Under the pieces are notes generated by a model. The model was not told the origin of the DNA. It saw only the letters and a list, made by a program, of their open reading frames with translations, and ran no database searches. From NCBI GenBank assembly GCA_016946835.1, contig JACVTC010000060.1, forward strand, positions 87,501-142,500: a stretch of 55,000 nt of DNA, in the 5' to 3' direction. Each line of letters starts with the position of its first letter. Within the stretch, counting starts at the first letter, position 1. The translations under genes and the position numbers were made by a program. Source of the stretch: Neocallimastix lanati (nom. inval.) (taxonomy: Eukaryota; Neocallimastigomycota; Neocallimastigomycetes; Neocallimastigales; Neocallimastigaceae). Positions 30,866-43,980 of this stretch are shown piece after piece.

Positions 30866-30870
30866 TTTGT

Positions 30871-30951
30871 GATAATTCTTTAAGTAATTATTATCATAAA
30901 ATATATTAATAAACTTGACATAATTATAAAACCAAATGAACTGACTGTTAA
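30871..30951 (-). repeat. 81-bp inverted repeat, right arm
   Basis: Partner of 27947-28027; ends CTGACTGTTAA followed by TATAAATAAAT. Confidence 0.8.
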
Positions 30952-30953
30952 TA

Positions 30954-30984
<31 letters not shown>

Positions 30985-31106
30985 AATTCATTAAATAAAT
31001 TTATGGCTGCTGTGTGTAGAAGTAAAAAAAAATATAAATAAATAATAAACATATAAATTAAAATTATTTGAATGAAATTTAATAATAAATTTATTAATTT
31101 TTTATA

Positions 31107-31139
<33 letters not shown>

Positions 31140-31287
31140 ATTATTTTATTATTTTATATTTTTATATATTTTATATTTTATATTTAAATATTTATTAATG
31201 ATTATTTATGATTAAGGTTTACTTGATAAAATTTTTATACACTTTTTAAAATTATGTTAAAATAATTAAACATCACTTCTTTTTCTC

Positions 31288-31318
<31 letters not shown>

Positions 31319-31639
31319 AATATTAAATTAGAACATTATTAGTTAAGTCATATGAGTTGATACCACATTTATTTATTTATTTATTTATATATATATATTT
31401 AAGAAAAGAAACTTCATTTGCTTGTTTAGTACACACTTTTATTATTATTATTATTATTTTTGTTTTTTGAGAAACAAACATTACTAGTGAAAAAAAAAAA
31501 TTTTTTTTTTATATTTATATAAAATATTTTATAATAAAAAAAAATATATGAATATATACATAATTTTTTTTAGTTTATATATATATAGTTATTATTTTAT
31601 TATTATTTTATTATATTTATATTTATTATTAATTATTTA

Positions 31640-31710
<71 letters not shown>

Positions 31711-31776
31711 TGTAATTATTATTATTAATATTTTAATTTTATTTTAATTTTATTTTATTTTTATACTTTTCTTAAA
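30952..31776. repeat. Simple-repeat spacer
   Basis: (AAAT)n at 30954-30985, A runs near 31108-31125 and A29 near 31288-31316, (ATTT)n near 31370-31390, and (TAA)n with one TAG interruption at 31644-31711. No gene. Confidence 0.75.
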
Positions 31777-34700
31777 ATGAATTCCATTAGAAATTAGGAC
31801 AGAAAATATATTAGGATTATTTAAAAAAAAAATATTATTAGAAAAGAAAGAAAAAGAAGAATTAAATAATATAAAGAGTTTTTTTAGAAACAAATGAGAA
31901 CATATTTAATATTAATGATGTATATAAAAGATGACTTTGATTTATTAATTTACCTAATTCATAGGAAGAGTTCAATAGAAATAATTCAATTCATTATAAA
32001 TAAAATGTGAGAAATATTCCTTTAATCATTAATTACGAAACCAAAAAAAAGGTGAAATTCCATTATTTTTTTTAACTTCCATTTAATGCTATTCAAAATA
32101 ATTCAAAGATTAATGATTCATTACTCTTCAAAAAAATGAATATTATATGAAACTACTCAATCTTCTTGAGTGAAATGGAGACCAGCATAAATTATTGTTA
32201 AATAAGAAAGGAGAAAAACTTGCTAATTCATCTCTATAATAAAGAATTATTAAATATCGACTTATTAAAAAATTCTTCATTATAAGAAAAGAAAATTAAT
32301 ATTAGTTTATTTTTTTTTAGAAAAATTATATAATGCCTAATCTGACCATGACCATGATGATAGTAGCGATAGTGAAAATACCATTCTATTTGGTCGGGAA
32401 TAGGAATACCTATATAAAAATGATTTTGAAAACTATTGAAACTATTTAAATAAAGGTTGCTCTAACCAACTGTCATTCATATCATTATAATGGAAAAAAA
32501 AATTTTTTTATTATGAGAATGCTGGAAATGTACAAAAAAAAAAAAAAATAAAAATGAAATTTCAGATAAAACAATTGAAATTTCTTCCTAATTTTCATAA
32601 GATAGATGGAATTCAACTCTTCATTATTCCTTTTGAATATTTCAATGAATTAATTGAAAGTGGAAAAATCACGACTTTTAAATTATTTATTAGATACTAC
32701 TATTAGAATCCTTAATAATAAATATACCTTAAACTTATAATTACTTATCAACGTTCTAATGAGTATTTAAAAAAAAAAAAAAAAAATTAAAAAAAAAGTG
32801 AGACTAGTTAACCATGTTTATTTTCTATAGTATGAATGACCTAAGATCGATGCATTCAACAGCATGACTTATGAAGAAGGCTAATTTCATTTTTAGATCA
32901 AGGATTTAATTTTAATTATGATCCTCATAAAATGCTATTACTGATATTAATTTTATTAAAGCCTGTAAAGATAAAAACGAATGAAGAGGGCAATATAAGA
33001 TATTTAGTGGAATAGGGAGCAAGCATGAATCATACCACCTATTGTTGTTTGTAGAAATGACGGACAACCCTTAAACTTAAATGTCATGGATAAATTCAGA
33101 ATAAAGAGGAAATGATGATTTCTTAAAAGATACAGTTAAATATTTTATTAAATCATGGCTCTCGATTTTCCATTCATTTTGATTATAAATTTAAATTTAT
33201 TCAGGATGAAGTAATTTTTTAAAAAAAAAAAAGTATAGAGTAGAGAACATAGATAATCGTCCCGATATTTTATTTAAAAAAAAATTCAAAAAAGATTATT
33301 GTAAAAAATTAAATACTTAATGGAATGTACAAATGAAATGAATGGGAATGAATCCTATCCAATCAATTAATGATTATATCAAAGATGAAAAATCAAAAAT
33401 TAATTAGATTATGTCCTGAAAGATAAAGACTATCACTATAAATTTCTTTTTTATATAATAAGCCTTTATTATACTATCTTTATTCTAATAATCAAGAAAG
33501 ACTTAAACCAAAATATTTAATTGAAAGGGGGAATGAGTGTCAATAGCATGACCAAAAAAAAAAAAGTAAAGACATTGTTCTATAAGGCATGCAAACTCAA
33601 TGATCTTGACATGATGAAATATTTAATAAAGGAAAGGGGTGCTAATAAAATAAAATTACAATGAATTAATGAACCCCCGGTCACTTCTGTTAATGAAAAA
33701 AAAAAATGCATTTATCCTTTTGTGTCGAATGAAAAAAAAATTTTTTTTTTTTTTTTTTTTTTTGAAATCACTAAAATATTTTCTTGAAAATTTATCAGAC
33801 ATTAAGTTGAATTTTATGATATCGTTCGGTATCCTGGTAGAATATGACCAAAAAAAAAAGGTGAATAGTAATGTAAATAAATTAATTGTAAAAATTCTGC
33901 TTTGGTGAAATGCTTCTGAAAAAAGGGAGATCCTGATGTCATCCAAAAAGTCTTGCAAATATTAATTATTAATCAAAAAAAAAAAAAAATAAAATAACCA
34001 AAAAACAATATGGCATTAATGATGACTAGTAAAAAAAAAAAACGGTCACTTTTGACATGGTTCAATCATCTAATCTGGTGAGAGCATAGCATGGTGCAAA
34101 GATGATGAACGTCAAGAAAAATCAATTTCATTACGACGACTCCCTTTTTTTTTAATAATCTTTACCTGCCTAAATAAAACAAGTTGGATAGGGTTCAGTA
34201 CCTTCTTGATCACGGTGGCTGTGTCGATATTCATTGTGAAAATAATTAAGATCAGCAGACTTCTTTTTTTTAAAAAAGATTTGCCCTCCTTAAAAAAAAA
34301 AAAAAAAAAATAACGATCAACTTACCCAATATTTCATTGACCATCATCCTACGGATGCTTTCTACCATGACAGTAATAATAGTCATAAATAATTAAAATG
34401 AATGGGAAAAAAAAATTTTTCAATGATTCCAAAATAAAAAAAAAAATATTTAGATGAGTACGATTCCATCCTTAAAATATCCTTTAAATAATGAAATTTG
34501 ATACGATCTGAATTTTTATCAATATAAGGTAATGAACTGACCATTGCCTATATTGATCAATAACGTCAAGCTTTGCCCAATATGATATTGAAAATCGGGG
34601 AATGATCCAAATGTTGTCAATAGTTACAGATCAGTCTGGACTTGATGACATTCTCTGATGAAATCGCTTGTATTTATAATAGTTTTGATTATCATTACTT

Positions 34701-35259
34701 TGTTAGTGGAACATCATGCCGACGTCAATAAAAAAAAAATAAAATACCCTAAGCAGAATCTTCCTAATTATGGTTATCCGTTTTCATTTCTAAATTTAAT
34801 ATTGACTCTGAAACTTTCCAAAAAAAAAAAAAAAAAAATTAAATTCTCCTAATTCATTTTCTTTTTTTTTTTTTTTCCTATCACCAAAGTTTTAAGAAGT
34901 ATTCACTATTTAAAATTGATCATGGAAGCGATAGTGACCAAAAAGTTTTTTTATTTTTTTTTCTTCCACGGAAAAAAAAAAAGTTATTAATTATCTATAT
35001 TAAAATGAATTCCTTCAAATATGAAATTTTTTTTACTTCAATGAATAGATAAAGGAATAAAAATTATAAAAAAAAAAAAAAATTATGAAATTATGATAAG
35101 GATGGCTATTTTAATTAAAGAACTATTTTAGAAGAAGAAAAAAACCTTTTTCGAAAATCAAAAGTACTTTATCGGTTATAAGGGAATTAAAAAAAAAAAT
35201 TAGAACCTTATCTCTCTCTCAAAAAAAAAAAAAAAAAAAAAAATTGTCATGCTCCTCCC

Positions 35260-35296
<37 letters not shown>

Positions 35297-36036
35297 AGGA
35301 GGGTGATACGAAGTTTATAAAGTATCTACATGGAAACAAAGATAACCTTTCACTGGACGACCAATGGTTTGAGGGGGGGGGAAGGGAGGGAGGGAAATTT
35401 TTTAAGATATTTTAAAGAGGATACCTCTCACCACCACCAACAACAGAAAAATATTTTCCTTGGGAACTTCTTGAAAATGCTCGTCCATTATTTAAAAAAA
35501 AAAAAAAAAAAAAGTAAATTAATTTTTTTTTTTTTTTTTAATTTTTAAATAATCGTATTTCTGAATTTAAAAAAAAAAAGAAGAAGAAGAAGATAAAAAA
35601 AAAAGTCCCAGGCTCACTCAATTTTTTTAATATTCATCTTTTCAAATATTGATAATACAAAAAAAGAAAGAGAAACCTTGACCTCTTGAGAGTATTTAAA
35701 GCTAAAAAAAAAAAATTAAAAAAAAAATATTTATATCAATATCTATAAAATGGTAAAAAGAAGAAGAATAAAAAAAAAAAAAGAAAAAAAAAAAAAAGAA
35801 AAAAAAATTTTTTTTTGCTGATGGAGGGAGTCTATGAGTGAGGAGGAAACAATCTCCATTTTTTTTTTATAGTATCCAATGAATAAGTGGCTTGAAGGAA
35901 AAGAAGGATCATGGACTTTCAAGTTTCATTGGGGACTGACTCAAAGGGTTAAAGCGTTAAGGGGGGGGGGAGCAATTTCTCTTAATGATGATGTGTGAAG
36001 GTGAAGATAATAATTTTAAAAAAAAAAAAAAAAAAA

Positions 36037-36067
<31 letters not shown>

Positions 36068-36991
36068 TGATGAGTTGGCTTAATAGCGTAGATATGAACT
36101 TCTCTCAACAAACACTCACCACTGCTCTGTTGGAACGATATTCTTAATGAAATGGTAGTAGCCTGTGAACCATGGCTAATCTTGACATGGTTAAAAAAAA
36201 AAAAAAAAAAAAAAATATTTTATTTCATTGAAATTTCACTGTGATCACAATAAAAAAAAAAAAAGAAATAAAGAAATAAAGAAATAGGGAATAGGGAATA
36301 GGAAATGACTTTACCGCCCTCAACAAAGCCTGTATGAATGAACGTATACGGAACCTACTGAAATATTTATTTATTTAATTGAATTGAATTGAATTGAATC
36401 TGGAGCAAGTATTTAAAAACGTTCATATGATTAATTAAGGGAAATCGTTATTTAATGTTGACCTGTCTTTTTAGATGGGCAACCAGAGAAAAAATGGTAA
36501 AATAGTTAGTGAACTCTATGATATGATTTTAGTCATTAAAAATTAAAAATTAAAAAAAAAAAAAAATAAAAAAAAAAATGGATTCAAAAGGGAAATCAAT
36601 AGGGTTAAATGAAAGAAAAAAAAAAGAATAAAAAGAATGAGGATGGACCTTGGTTGGATGGACACTTGCCAAAAGAGGAAATTACAGGACATGGTAAAAA
36701 AATGTTTGATGGAATCCTCATCAGGCGGACATTTCGAATTTTATAGAGCAAGTATGAGTATAAATGGAACTATGGCGGTTAAACTATGGCAGTTCAAGGT
36801 AAGTAGTAGTCGTAGTAGTAGTAATGAAAAGATTTATTGTAATTTTTTTGTAATTTTTTGTAATTTTATTTTTTTTTTTTTTTTTTTTTTAAATTGTGTC
36901 CTACGCACGCACGCCTACCTATTTAATAGTATCGAAAAACCAAAAAAGGAAAATTTAGGGCGAAACTGGAAAATGAAATGATCACTGTTGC

Positions 36992-37026
<35 letters not shown>

Positions 37027-37077
37027 AACAATCATTTTTAATAGGGTGAAATCTTTAGTGGAAGAAGACTGGGGGAG

Positions 37078-37113
<36 letters not shown>

Positions 37114-38936
37114 AGGGGGGGGGAGAACCCAATATTCATGGATATAAATGATTTTACAAAAATTAACGTTACTCGTTATTAATCTGTAAGAATGATAAAA
37201 AAGTCATGAAAGTATTGAAAATGTCCTTGAAAAAAGGGAATCGATATTGGAGCATGGAACGAGCGAAAAAAAAAAAAAATAGAAAAAGATGGTCCTACGT
37301 CATACCGTGCCCTTAACCTATTTCTTGTCGGCCATCATCGAGGGCGACAGTGACAGTACACTGATTTTCCGGAAGATCTTATCTTAATTAAAATCATGAA
37401 GTTGGATATTAATTAACTATGACTTGGAAAAAAAAAAAAGGAATTACTCCCCCTCCTCTTTTCATGATATCTCTTCATTAATAAAAAAAAAACTATATAT
37501 ATATATAAATTTTTAACAAAATATTGAATGAATCATAGAATCATAGAAGAAAAAAAAAGACAAAAAAAAAAACTTACTACTAATGCTCTCGGGGCATTCA
37601 TAATCAAAAAAAAAAAAAAAAAAAAAAAAAAGGATGAAAGATGAGGAAAAAAAAAAAAAAAAAAGTAATGATGGAGGATAATGGGTGGGAGGAAGAGAGA
37701 GGGAAATTACTGAAAAATTTAAAGATAGGAGTAGTGAAGTAGTTGATGTTTTCAAAAGATCAAAAAGATGAATTAAAAAAAAAAAAAACCATATTCTGCC
37801 CTTCAAGTGGTCTTTCCACCATTATCAATTTATGACATTATTGAATATTTTTTAATTTTTTGAACAAGGTGTCGATTCAAAAAAAAAGAAAAACTTGAAT
37901 CCTTTCAAAAAAATATATATATATATTCCATTGATCATTTAGAAGATGAAAAAAAAAGTTTTAAGTTTCAACGAACGATCATCGATTTTCTTGAAGTAAA
38001 AAAAAAAAGAAAATGAATGTACAGTGGTAAAAGAAGATACTAATTATAAAAATTAATAATAAAAATTAATAATAAAAATAATAATAATAAAAATGATTTA
38101 AATGAGGTATTATTGGAAGCCTGTCTAAAAAAAAAAAAAGAAAATATGAATAGGATACAAAACATTCCCTTCATCAACAACAGCTTAAAAATAGTCAAGC
38201 CTTTAATATAAATTTAGTACGGATAAATATGGAAGGAAGGACTGCCCTTAGTATATAGCGTGGTTGACAAAAAAGGAAATTTAGAAATGGTTAAATTATT
38301 AATTAGTAGAAAATGGAGCCGATATTAAATATTTTTTAATAGGAATAAATACAAACTCCGTTAAAAATGACCTCCTGTAGAAACTGGATCATTGTTTATT
38401 GTTAAAAAAAAAAAAAAAAAAATAACTTAAATCGTCCTATGGTTCAGATGATCGTATCGTATCAAGAATCAAATTTGGAGAATCTAGCCAGCCCATATTG
38501 GCCTATCATTATGAAAAAAATTTTTTTTTTAAAATTGTACGGTATATTATCTTACCGACCATAGTTTTTCGACATTAACAGTCGAGGAAAAAAATATGAC
38601 AACTTCCTTATATTAATATGAAGGATGACCTGTGTAAAAAAAAAAAAAAAGGGACATTTCATCTATCAATGTCCACTATTTTCTCTATCAAAAAAAAAAA
38701 AAAAAAAAAAGGAGCGGATGTGAACCATTAAAATGATCTCTTGGGGACACCGCTTTAATTTATGTCTCTGAACATGAACAAGGGATACCTTAGTTTAGGG
38801 TTGAAGCCTTAATTCAATAGGGAGCCACCATCATTAGTTATACCAATAAATTAGGGGAAACCGCTTTAATGAATTGCTTTCACCAAATGAAATTATAGGT
38901 CTTGCTACCTATTTAAAATCTCAAGGAGCTCAATAA
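31777..38936 (+). pseudogene. Large decayed ankyrin-repeat gene
   Basis: An ATG at 31777 starts a frame readable through shifts as ENILGLFKKKILLEKK..EELNNIKSFF and then FDLLIYLIHRKSSIEIIQFIIN (31940-32010), resembling the N-terminal part of large ankyrin proteins that I associate with anaerobic fungi. Ankyrin units can be picked out in changing frames: near 32960-33040 (NIRYLVE.GASMNH), 33586-33650 (ACKLNDLDMMKYLIKERGAN), 34690-34730 (LVEHHADVNKKK), 36160-36190 (ANLDMVK), 38225-38320 (YGRTALSI...GNLEMVKLLIS), 38700-38860 (GADVNH; GATIISYTNKLGETALMNCF). It ends at YLKSQGAQ and TAA at 38934-38936. Dozens of frameshifts and stops, mostly at or near A runs of 9-40, make it non-functional. It was probably a cytosolic protein-binding scaffold. 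Several short frames inside (34658, 35330, 36637) are pieces of it. Confidence 0.7.
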
Positions 38937-39879
38937 ATAAAGTTTTTTTTTTTTTTTTTTTTAAAAAAATATATAAATATATATAAATATATATAAATAT
39001 ATATAAATATATATATATTTGTAATAATTAATAAGATAGAAATATATAAACATTTGGAATATGTATATTAATATACTTACATATATAATAAATATTTAAA
39101 TACATTTATATATAAATATATGTTATAATTAATTCAAATATATATATATAAATATCAAATATAAAAAAAAAAAGAAATTATTATCTAATTTATTCTTTCC
39201 ATTTAAATATATTCATGGAGAGGATAAAAACATATAAATTAAAAATAAAAAAAAATTATATTTTTTTTTAATACTATTTTAAACTTAAACATGTTATCCT
39301 AATTTATTATATTTAATTAAAATATTTAATTATGTATTTATAAAAAATATATATATATAGTTTTTTTTTTTTTTTTTTTTTTATGAATAAAATAATTAAA
39401 TATTTTAATAAAAAAAAAAATAATATATATATATATATTTTTTTATAATTTATAATATATATTTCTTTATTAATTTAATATATATTTTTTAAAATATTTT
39501 AAATTCCATTTCAACCTATTTTTTTTTTTTTCTTTATCTTACCCGTCTTCCAATTAATATATGAAAATATATACTATATATACTTATATATATTTATTGA
39601 ATATATATACAAATTAATTATTTAAAAGTAACATAAATGTAATATTATTTATAATTATCAATTACATTAAAATATTATTTATAATTATTATTTATTTTTA
39701 TTTCTATTTTTTATTTCAATTTTTATTTCTAAATTTTTATTTTTTATTTGATAATTAAAAGTAATTACTTAAAAAAAAAAAAAAAAGAAAAACAGATATA
39801 AAGAAATTGTAATGTCCATAAACAATTTAGACTTTAATGATATTAATTTCCAAAAATAAAAAAATAGCCAATCCAATTA

Positions 39880-39912
<33 letters not shown>

Positions 39913-40322
39913 AAAATTTAAAAAAATTTTTAAGTCCATAATCAATTAGGATGAATTATAACTTTAATAAATACTAATTCCAAAAAAAAAAAAAAAAAAT
40001 TGACAATCAAATTAATAGTTTAAATAATATAAAAAGAAGATCATAGGATATTTTAATAAAATAAATAAAAAAAATTCATATATATAAACCAATAATTTTT
40101 TTCTTTTTTTTTTTTTCTCAAATAAAAATATTTAAATTTTATATAATAAAAATATATAAATTTCGTAAATCGTAAAACTTTTTATATTTTTTTTTATTTT
40201 ATTTTTAAAATAATTATATTAAATAAATATACATAAAATATATAAAACATTTAAAGTATATTTTAATTTTTCTTTTTTTTCATATTTAATATTTAATTTA
40301 TTAAAAAAAAAAAAAAAAAAAA
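38937..40322. other. AT-rich intergenic sequence
   Basis: (ATATAAAT)n at 38967-39010, many A and T runs, and a repeated GTCCATAA.CAATT.GA phrase (39812, 39931). TTTTAAAATAATTATATTAAATA at 40203-40225 recurs exactly at 50188-50210, at a similar distance upstream of the paralogous gene. A20 directly precedes the next ATG. Confidence 0.6.
40203..40225 (+). promoter_or_regulatory. Upstream block shared by both ankyrin paralogs, copy 1
   Basis: A 23-base block identical to 50188-50210, 98 bp before the ATG at 40323 (96 bp before the first ATG at 50306 in the other copy). It may be a conserved core promoter or just the edge of the duplication. Confidence 0.4.
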
Positions 40323-41630
40323 ATGTACTCATCACAATATAAAAAAAAAAAATAATAATAATTCAAAAGAATCAAATAATAATAGTTTTAAAATTGAATT
40401 ATTTATAAAAGATATATAGATAATGGAAATTTAGAAATATTGAAAACTTACAATAAATAATATCAATAAAAATCATTCAAAAAAAAAAAAAATAGATATC
40501 CCTTTGGAGATTTATAAAAATGACTTTCTTACTCCTAATCGATTAAATTTCATAATAAAAAAAAATTGTAGCGATAATCTATACTTATCTTCTTCTTTAC
40601 TAAAAGAATTAATAAAATATAATGAAACTCAATTATTAAGAATTATTTTTGATAACTCTAAATTTAATGATAATGAATTCATTAAAATGTTACTTAATCA
40701 CTATAAAAATAAAAGGTCAACTTTTGTCACTAAACTAAATGGAATAATGTCATAATATTCAAAATATATAATTTCAAAAGATTATTCTACAGAAAATTTT
40801 CAAGATTATTTTTGTAAGTGTATGCGAATATGGAAAAGAAAATATATTTAAATAGTTAATTGAACATGGAGCTGATATAAATAAAAAAAAAGTAGGTTTG
40901 GAGATAACACCATTATGTTGTGTATACAGAATAGGAAATGAAAAAATAGCAAAAATATTTAATTGAGAATGGAGCTGATGTAAATAAAGAAGGATAATTA
41001 TAATGATACACCATTATATTATGCATGCACAATAGGAAATGAAAAAAATAGCAAAAAAATATTTAATTGAACATGGTACCAATATAAAAATAGCAGAATA
41101 GGAAGGGTTATTCACCTTTGTTTATGGCATGCCTTTGTGGAAAATGAAAATTTAGTAAAAAAATATTTAATTAAATTAGGAAGCAGATTTAAATAAAATA
41201 AATAAAAATAAGGAAACCCTTTATTTATGGCAGGTAAAAGTAGAAATGAAAATCTAGTAAAATATTTAATTGAAGAAGGAGCAGCTATAGCAATAGAAAA
41301 CACACATAGTGAAACAGCTCTACTTATTGCATGCAGGGATAGAAATGAAAAAAAGGTAAAATATTAAATTGAACAAGGAGCAGATATATATGAAGTAATG
41401 GATGTAATTAATTCTTCTGAAAAGGAATTACCATTTTTTTTTTTTGGAAATAGGAAAACATGGACTTACAAGAAAGAAGGAAGAAGTAATAAATTATTTA
41501 GTTGAACTTAAAGTTAATATAAATTTAGAAAAAAAAAATATAAAGGAACCTATAAGAAAGAAAAAAAATAATAAATTATTTAGATGAAATATTTAAGATT
41601 ATATAAATATTATAAAAGAAAAAAATGAAT
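40323..41630 (+). pseudogene. Ankyrin-repeat gene, paralog 1, frameshifted
   Basis: Starts MYSSQYK, equivalent to MTSSQNNK of paralog 2. The N-terminal domain is readable in pieces (IELFIKD..NGNLEILKT.., then an 83-codon open segment 40504-40755: EIYKNDFLTPNRLNFII ... SSSLLKELIKYNETQLLRIIFDNSKFNDNEFIKMLL). From about 40815 six or seven ankyrin units follow in shifting frames (GKENIFK.LIEHGADINKK; GNEKIAK..LIENGADVNKE; SPLFMAC), then a C-terminal tail like that of paralog 2 (KKEEVINYLVELKVNI). I count at least six shifts or stops, nearly all at A5-A12 runs. The pattern is uniform enough that homopolymer errors in the assembly must be considered alongside real decay. A20 precedes the start codon. 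Confidence 0.75.
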
Positions 41631-41969
41631 TTAAAGAATAATATGAATATGGATGAAATTGATTTTTTTTTTTTTTTTTTTTTTTTAAGATAATAAATGA
41701 TATTATATAAAAATTATAGGAGGAAAAAAACGGTATAAAATATATAAAATATATATAAATATTTTTTAACAGTCATTAAAAACATAAAACAAACAAGCAA
41801 GCTAATAAAATAATAAATAATAAATATTAAAAAAAATATATATATATATAATAATAATTATATTAATAATAGTCTTCTTAATATATTAAAATAAAAATAA
41901 TATAGTATTAAATAATATAACAGAGATTAAATTAAAATAAAATAAAAGAAAAAAAAATTTAAGAATTAT
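41631..41969. other. AT-rich spacer shared with the other ankyrin copy
   Basis: No gene. Similar in outline to 51930-52060 (AATATATTAAAATAAAAATAATATA.TATTAAATAATA), which supports a segmental duplication reaching beyond the genes. Confidence 0.5.
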
Positions 41970-42110
41970 ATAATAATGAATAATTTAAGAAAGATTTTAA
42001 TAATAGAAACATTGAAATATTAAACAGTTTAATAAATAATATTTATAAAAATAAATTCGAAAGAAAAAAATAGTATAGTTTTTATGAATATTTATAAAAA
42101 AAAAAAAAAA
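41970..42110 (+). pseudogene. Ankyrin-gene N-terminal fossil downstream of paralog 1
   Basis: One frame reads NNRNIEILNSLINNIYKNKFERKK, matching the DNGDLEILKTSINN start of paralog 2. The rest is lost in an A run and low-complexity sequence. A similar fossil follows paralog 2 (52070-52440). Confidence 0.5.
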
Positions 42111-43165
42111 AAAAATAAAAAGGTTTTATTATATAATTTAAACAAATCATTATATAATAAGGCTTCATAATTATATATATAAATATATAAAAAAATTTTA
42201 ATAAATCAATTTTTTAATATTTTATTCTAATTTCAAAATTTTTTAATTTACAATTTTGTTGTAATACGTTTTATCTATTTTACTATTAATTTTTTTTTTT
42301 TTTTTTGTTATTAGTTTTATCTAATTTTGTTATATAGTTCTAAATTTTATTATCAATATTATTATATATTATTTATTATCTTTTTTTTTTTCATTTTTCT
42401 TAATTATTTTAATACATTAATATTATTTATTATTATTTATTATTCAATTATTTATTATTTATTAATAAATACTTCTTTTTATTTTTTATTATTTATTAAT
42501 AAATACTTCTTTTTATTATTTATTATTTATTATTTATTAATAAATACTTCTTTTTATTATTTATTATTTATTATTTATTATTTATTTTATTTTTATTTCT
42601 ATTTTTATTTCTATTTCTATTATTATTTATTATTTCCATTTTTATTTTTATTTCTATTTTTATTTCTATTTCTATTATTATTTATTATTTCCATTTTTAT
42701 TTTTATTTCTATTTTTATTTAATAATTAAAATAATTAAATAAAAAAAAAAAAAAATAGATGGATATCCTCTTACTTATCCTTCCAATATTTTTGACTTTA
42801 AAATTATTATTAATTTTAAAAATAATAAAATAATAAAATAAAATAATAAAATAAAATAATAAAATAATAAAATAAAATAATAAAATAAAAATAATAAAAT
42901 AATAAAATAAAATAATAAAATAATAAAATAAAATAAATAAAATAAATAATAATAAAATAAATAAAATAAATAAAATAATAAAATAATAAAATAATAAAAA
43001 ATTTAAATATTAATTTAGAAGATTAATTTATGAATAGTTTTATGATTACTTCCACTAAAAAAATAAAATAAAATAAAATAAGAGGATCCAATCAAATTCA
43101 TTGTTTCTATTGGAATCTTTAAATGATTTATTTTATTTTATTTTATTTTGATTTATTTTATTTTG
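42111..43165. repeat. Low-complexity block before the MULE
   Basis: Minisatellite with the TTATTAATAAATACTTC core (42455-42560), (TTTTTATTTC)n at 42585-42720 and (AATAAAATAA)n at 42825-42995. The open frame 42327-42722 is a translation of repeats. No gene. Confidence 0.7.
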
Positions 43166-43174
43166 ATTTATTTT
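43166..43174. repeat. MULE target-site duplication, left
   Basis: ATTTATTTT, repeated at 47582-47590. Nine bases is the usual MULE duplication length. The surroundings are ATTTT repeats, so chance agreement is possible. Confidence 0.55.
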
Positions 43175-43226
43175 GGGGAGTGTGCATTTCGAAAATTTTT
43201 ATTACATAAATTTGTATTTTGTTGTA
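43175..43226. repeat. MULE terminal inverted repeat, left
   Basis: Begins GGGGAGTGTGCATTTCG; 42 inner bases are identical to the right arm in inverse orientation. Confidence 0.93.
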
Positions 43227-43889
43227 TGGCTTAAATAATTTTAATTTTAAGCCACTTAATTTTATTAAAAATTTAATGAATAATAATTAATTAATTAAAT
43301 AAATAAAATTACAATTCTCAAAAATTTTCAAACACGTAATCTTACGTGGGGCGTATATCTAATTGTATCATAAATTTGTGGCTTTTTTCTACATTTTTTA
43401 AAAAGCCATATATTCACAATATGGCGTGAATAATAAATGTGGTGATATTTTATGACGAAATTTTATAAGCCACCAAGAATTTGGCGAAATTCAACTGGAC
43501 GAAATTCAACTTTTGGCGAAATACAACACTTCAATAAATAATAATTAGGTTAGGTATTTCTATTTAACATTGAAAAATAAAATTAAAATAAATTAACATT
43601 TTATTTTTAAAATAAATTAACATTTTATTTTTTAATGCTTAAAAAAAAAAAAAAAAAAAAAAAAAAATAAGAAATAAGAAAACTTCTTTTTTAAACATTA
43701 AAAAATAAAATAAAAATAAATAAAAATTTATTTTTTAAGCATTAAAAAATAAAAAAAAATAAAATAAAATAAAAAATAAAAATAAAAATAAATAAATAAA
43801 ATAGTAAATAAAGAAATAATAAATAATTAATAATTAAATAATTATTTAAATAATTATATAATTAATTAAAAAAAGGTTTATTATTTTAA

Positions 43890-43925
<36 letters not shown>

Positions 43926-43980
43926 AAAGCATTTAAAAGTATATTTATTAAAATATTTTGTTGAAAAATTTTAATTATTA
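43227..43980. other. MULE 5' non-coding region
   Basis: Short hairpins (GGCTTAAATAATTTTAATTTTAAGCC-type at 43228-43253; GGCTTTTTTCTAC..AAAAAGCC near 43380-43408), subterminal GGCGAAAT repeats, then A-rich tracts ending in A26 at 43895-43920, 60 bp before the transposase ATG. Confidence 0.6.

Noticed and set aside
30797-30991. 64-codon minus-strand frame
   Set aside because: Spans the repeat arm and an (AAAT)n run; no motif and no conserved start.
33656-33958. 100-codon minus-strand frame
   Set aside because: It lies opposite the ankyrin pseudogene, and A/T runs account for its Lys- and Phe-rich parts.
37513-37806. 97-codon minus-strand Phe/Ser-rich frame
   Set aside because: Driven by A runs on the plus strand inside the ankyrin pseudogene; no domain pattern.
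42327-42722. 131-codon hydrophobic open frame
   Set aside because: Pure TTATT/TTTCTATT low-complexity sequence; any T-rich stretch encodes Phe/Leu/Tyr-rich peptides.
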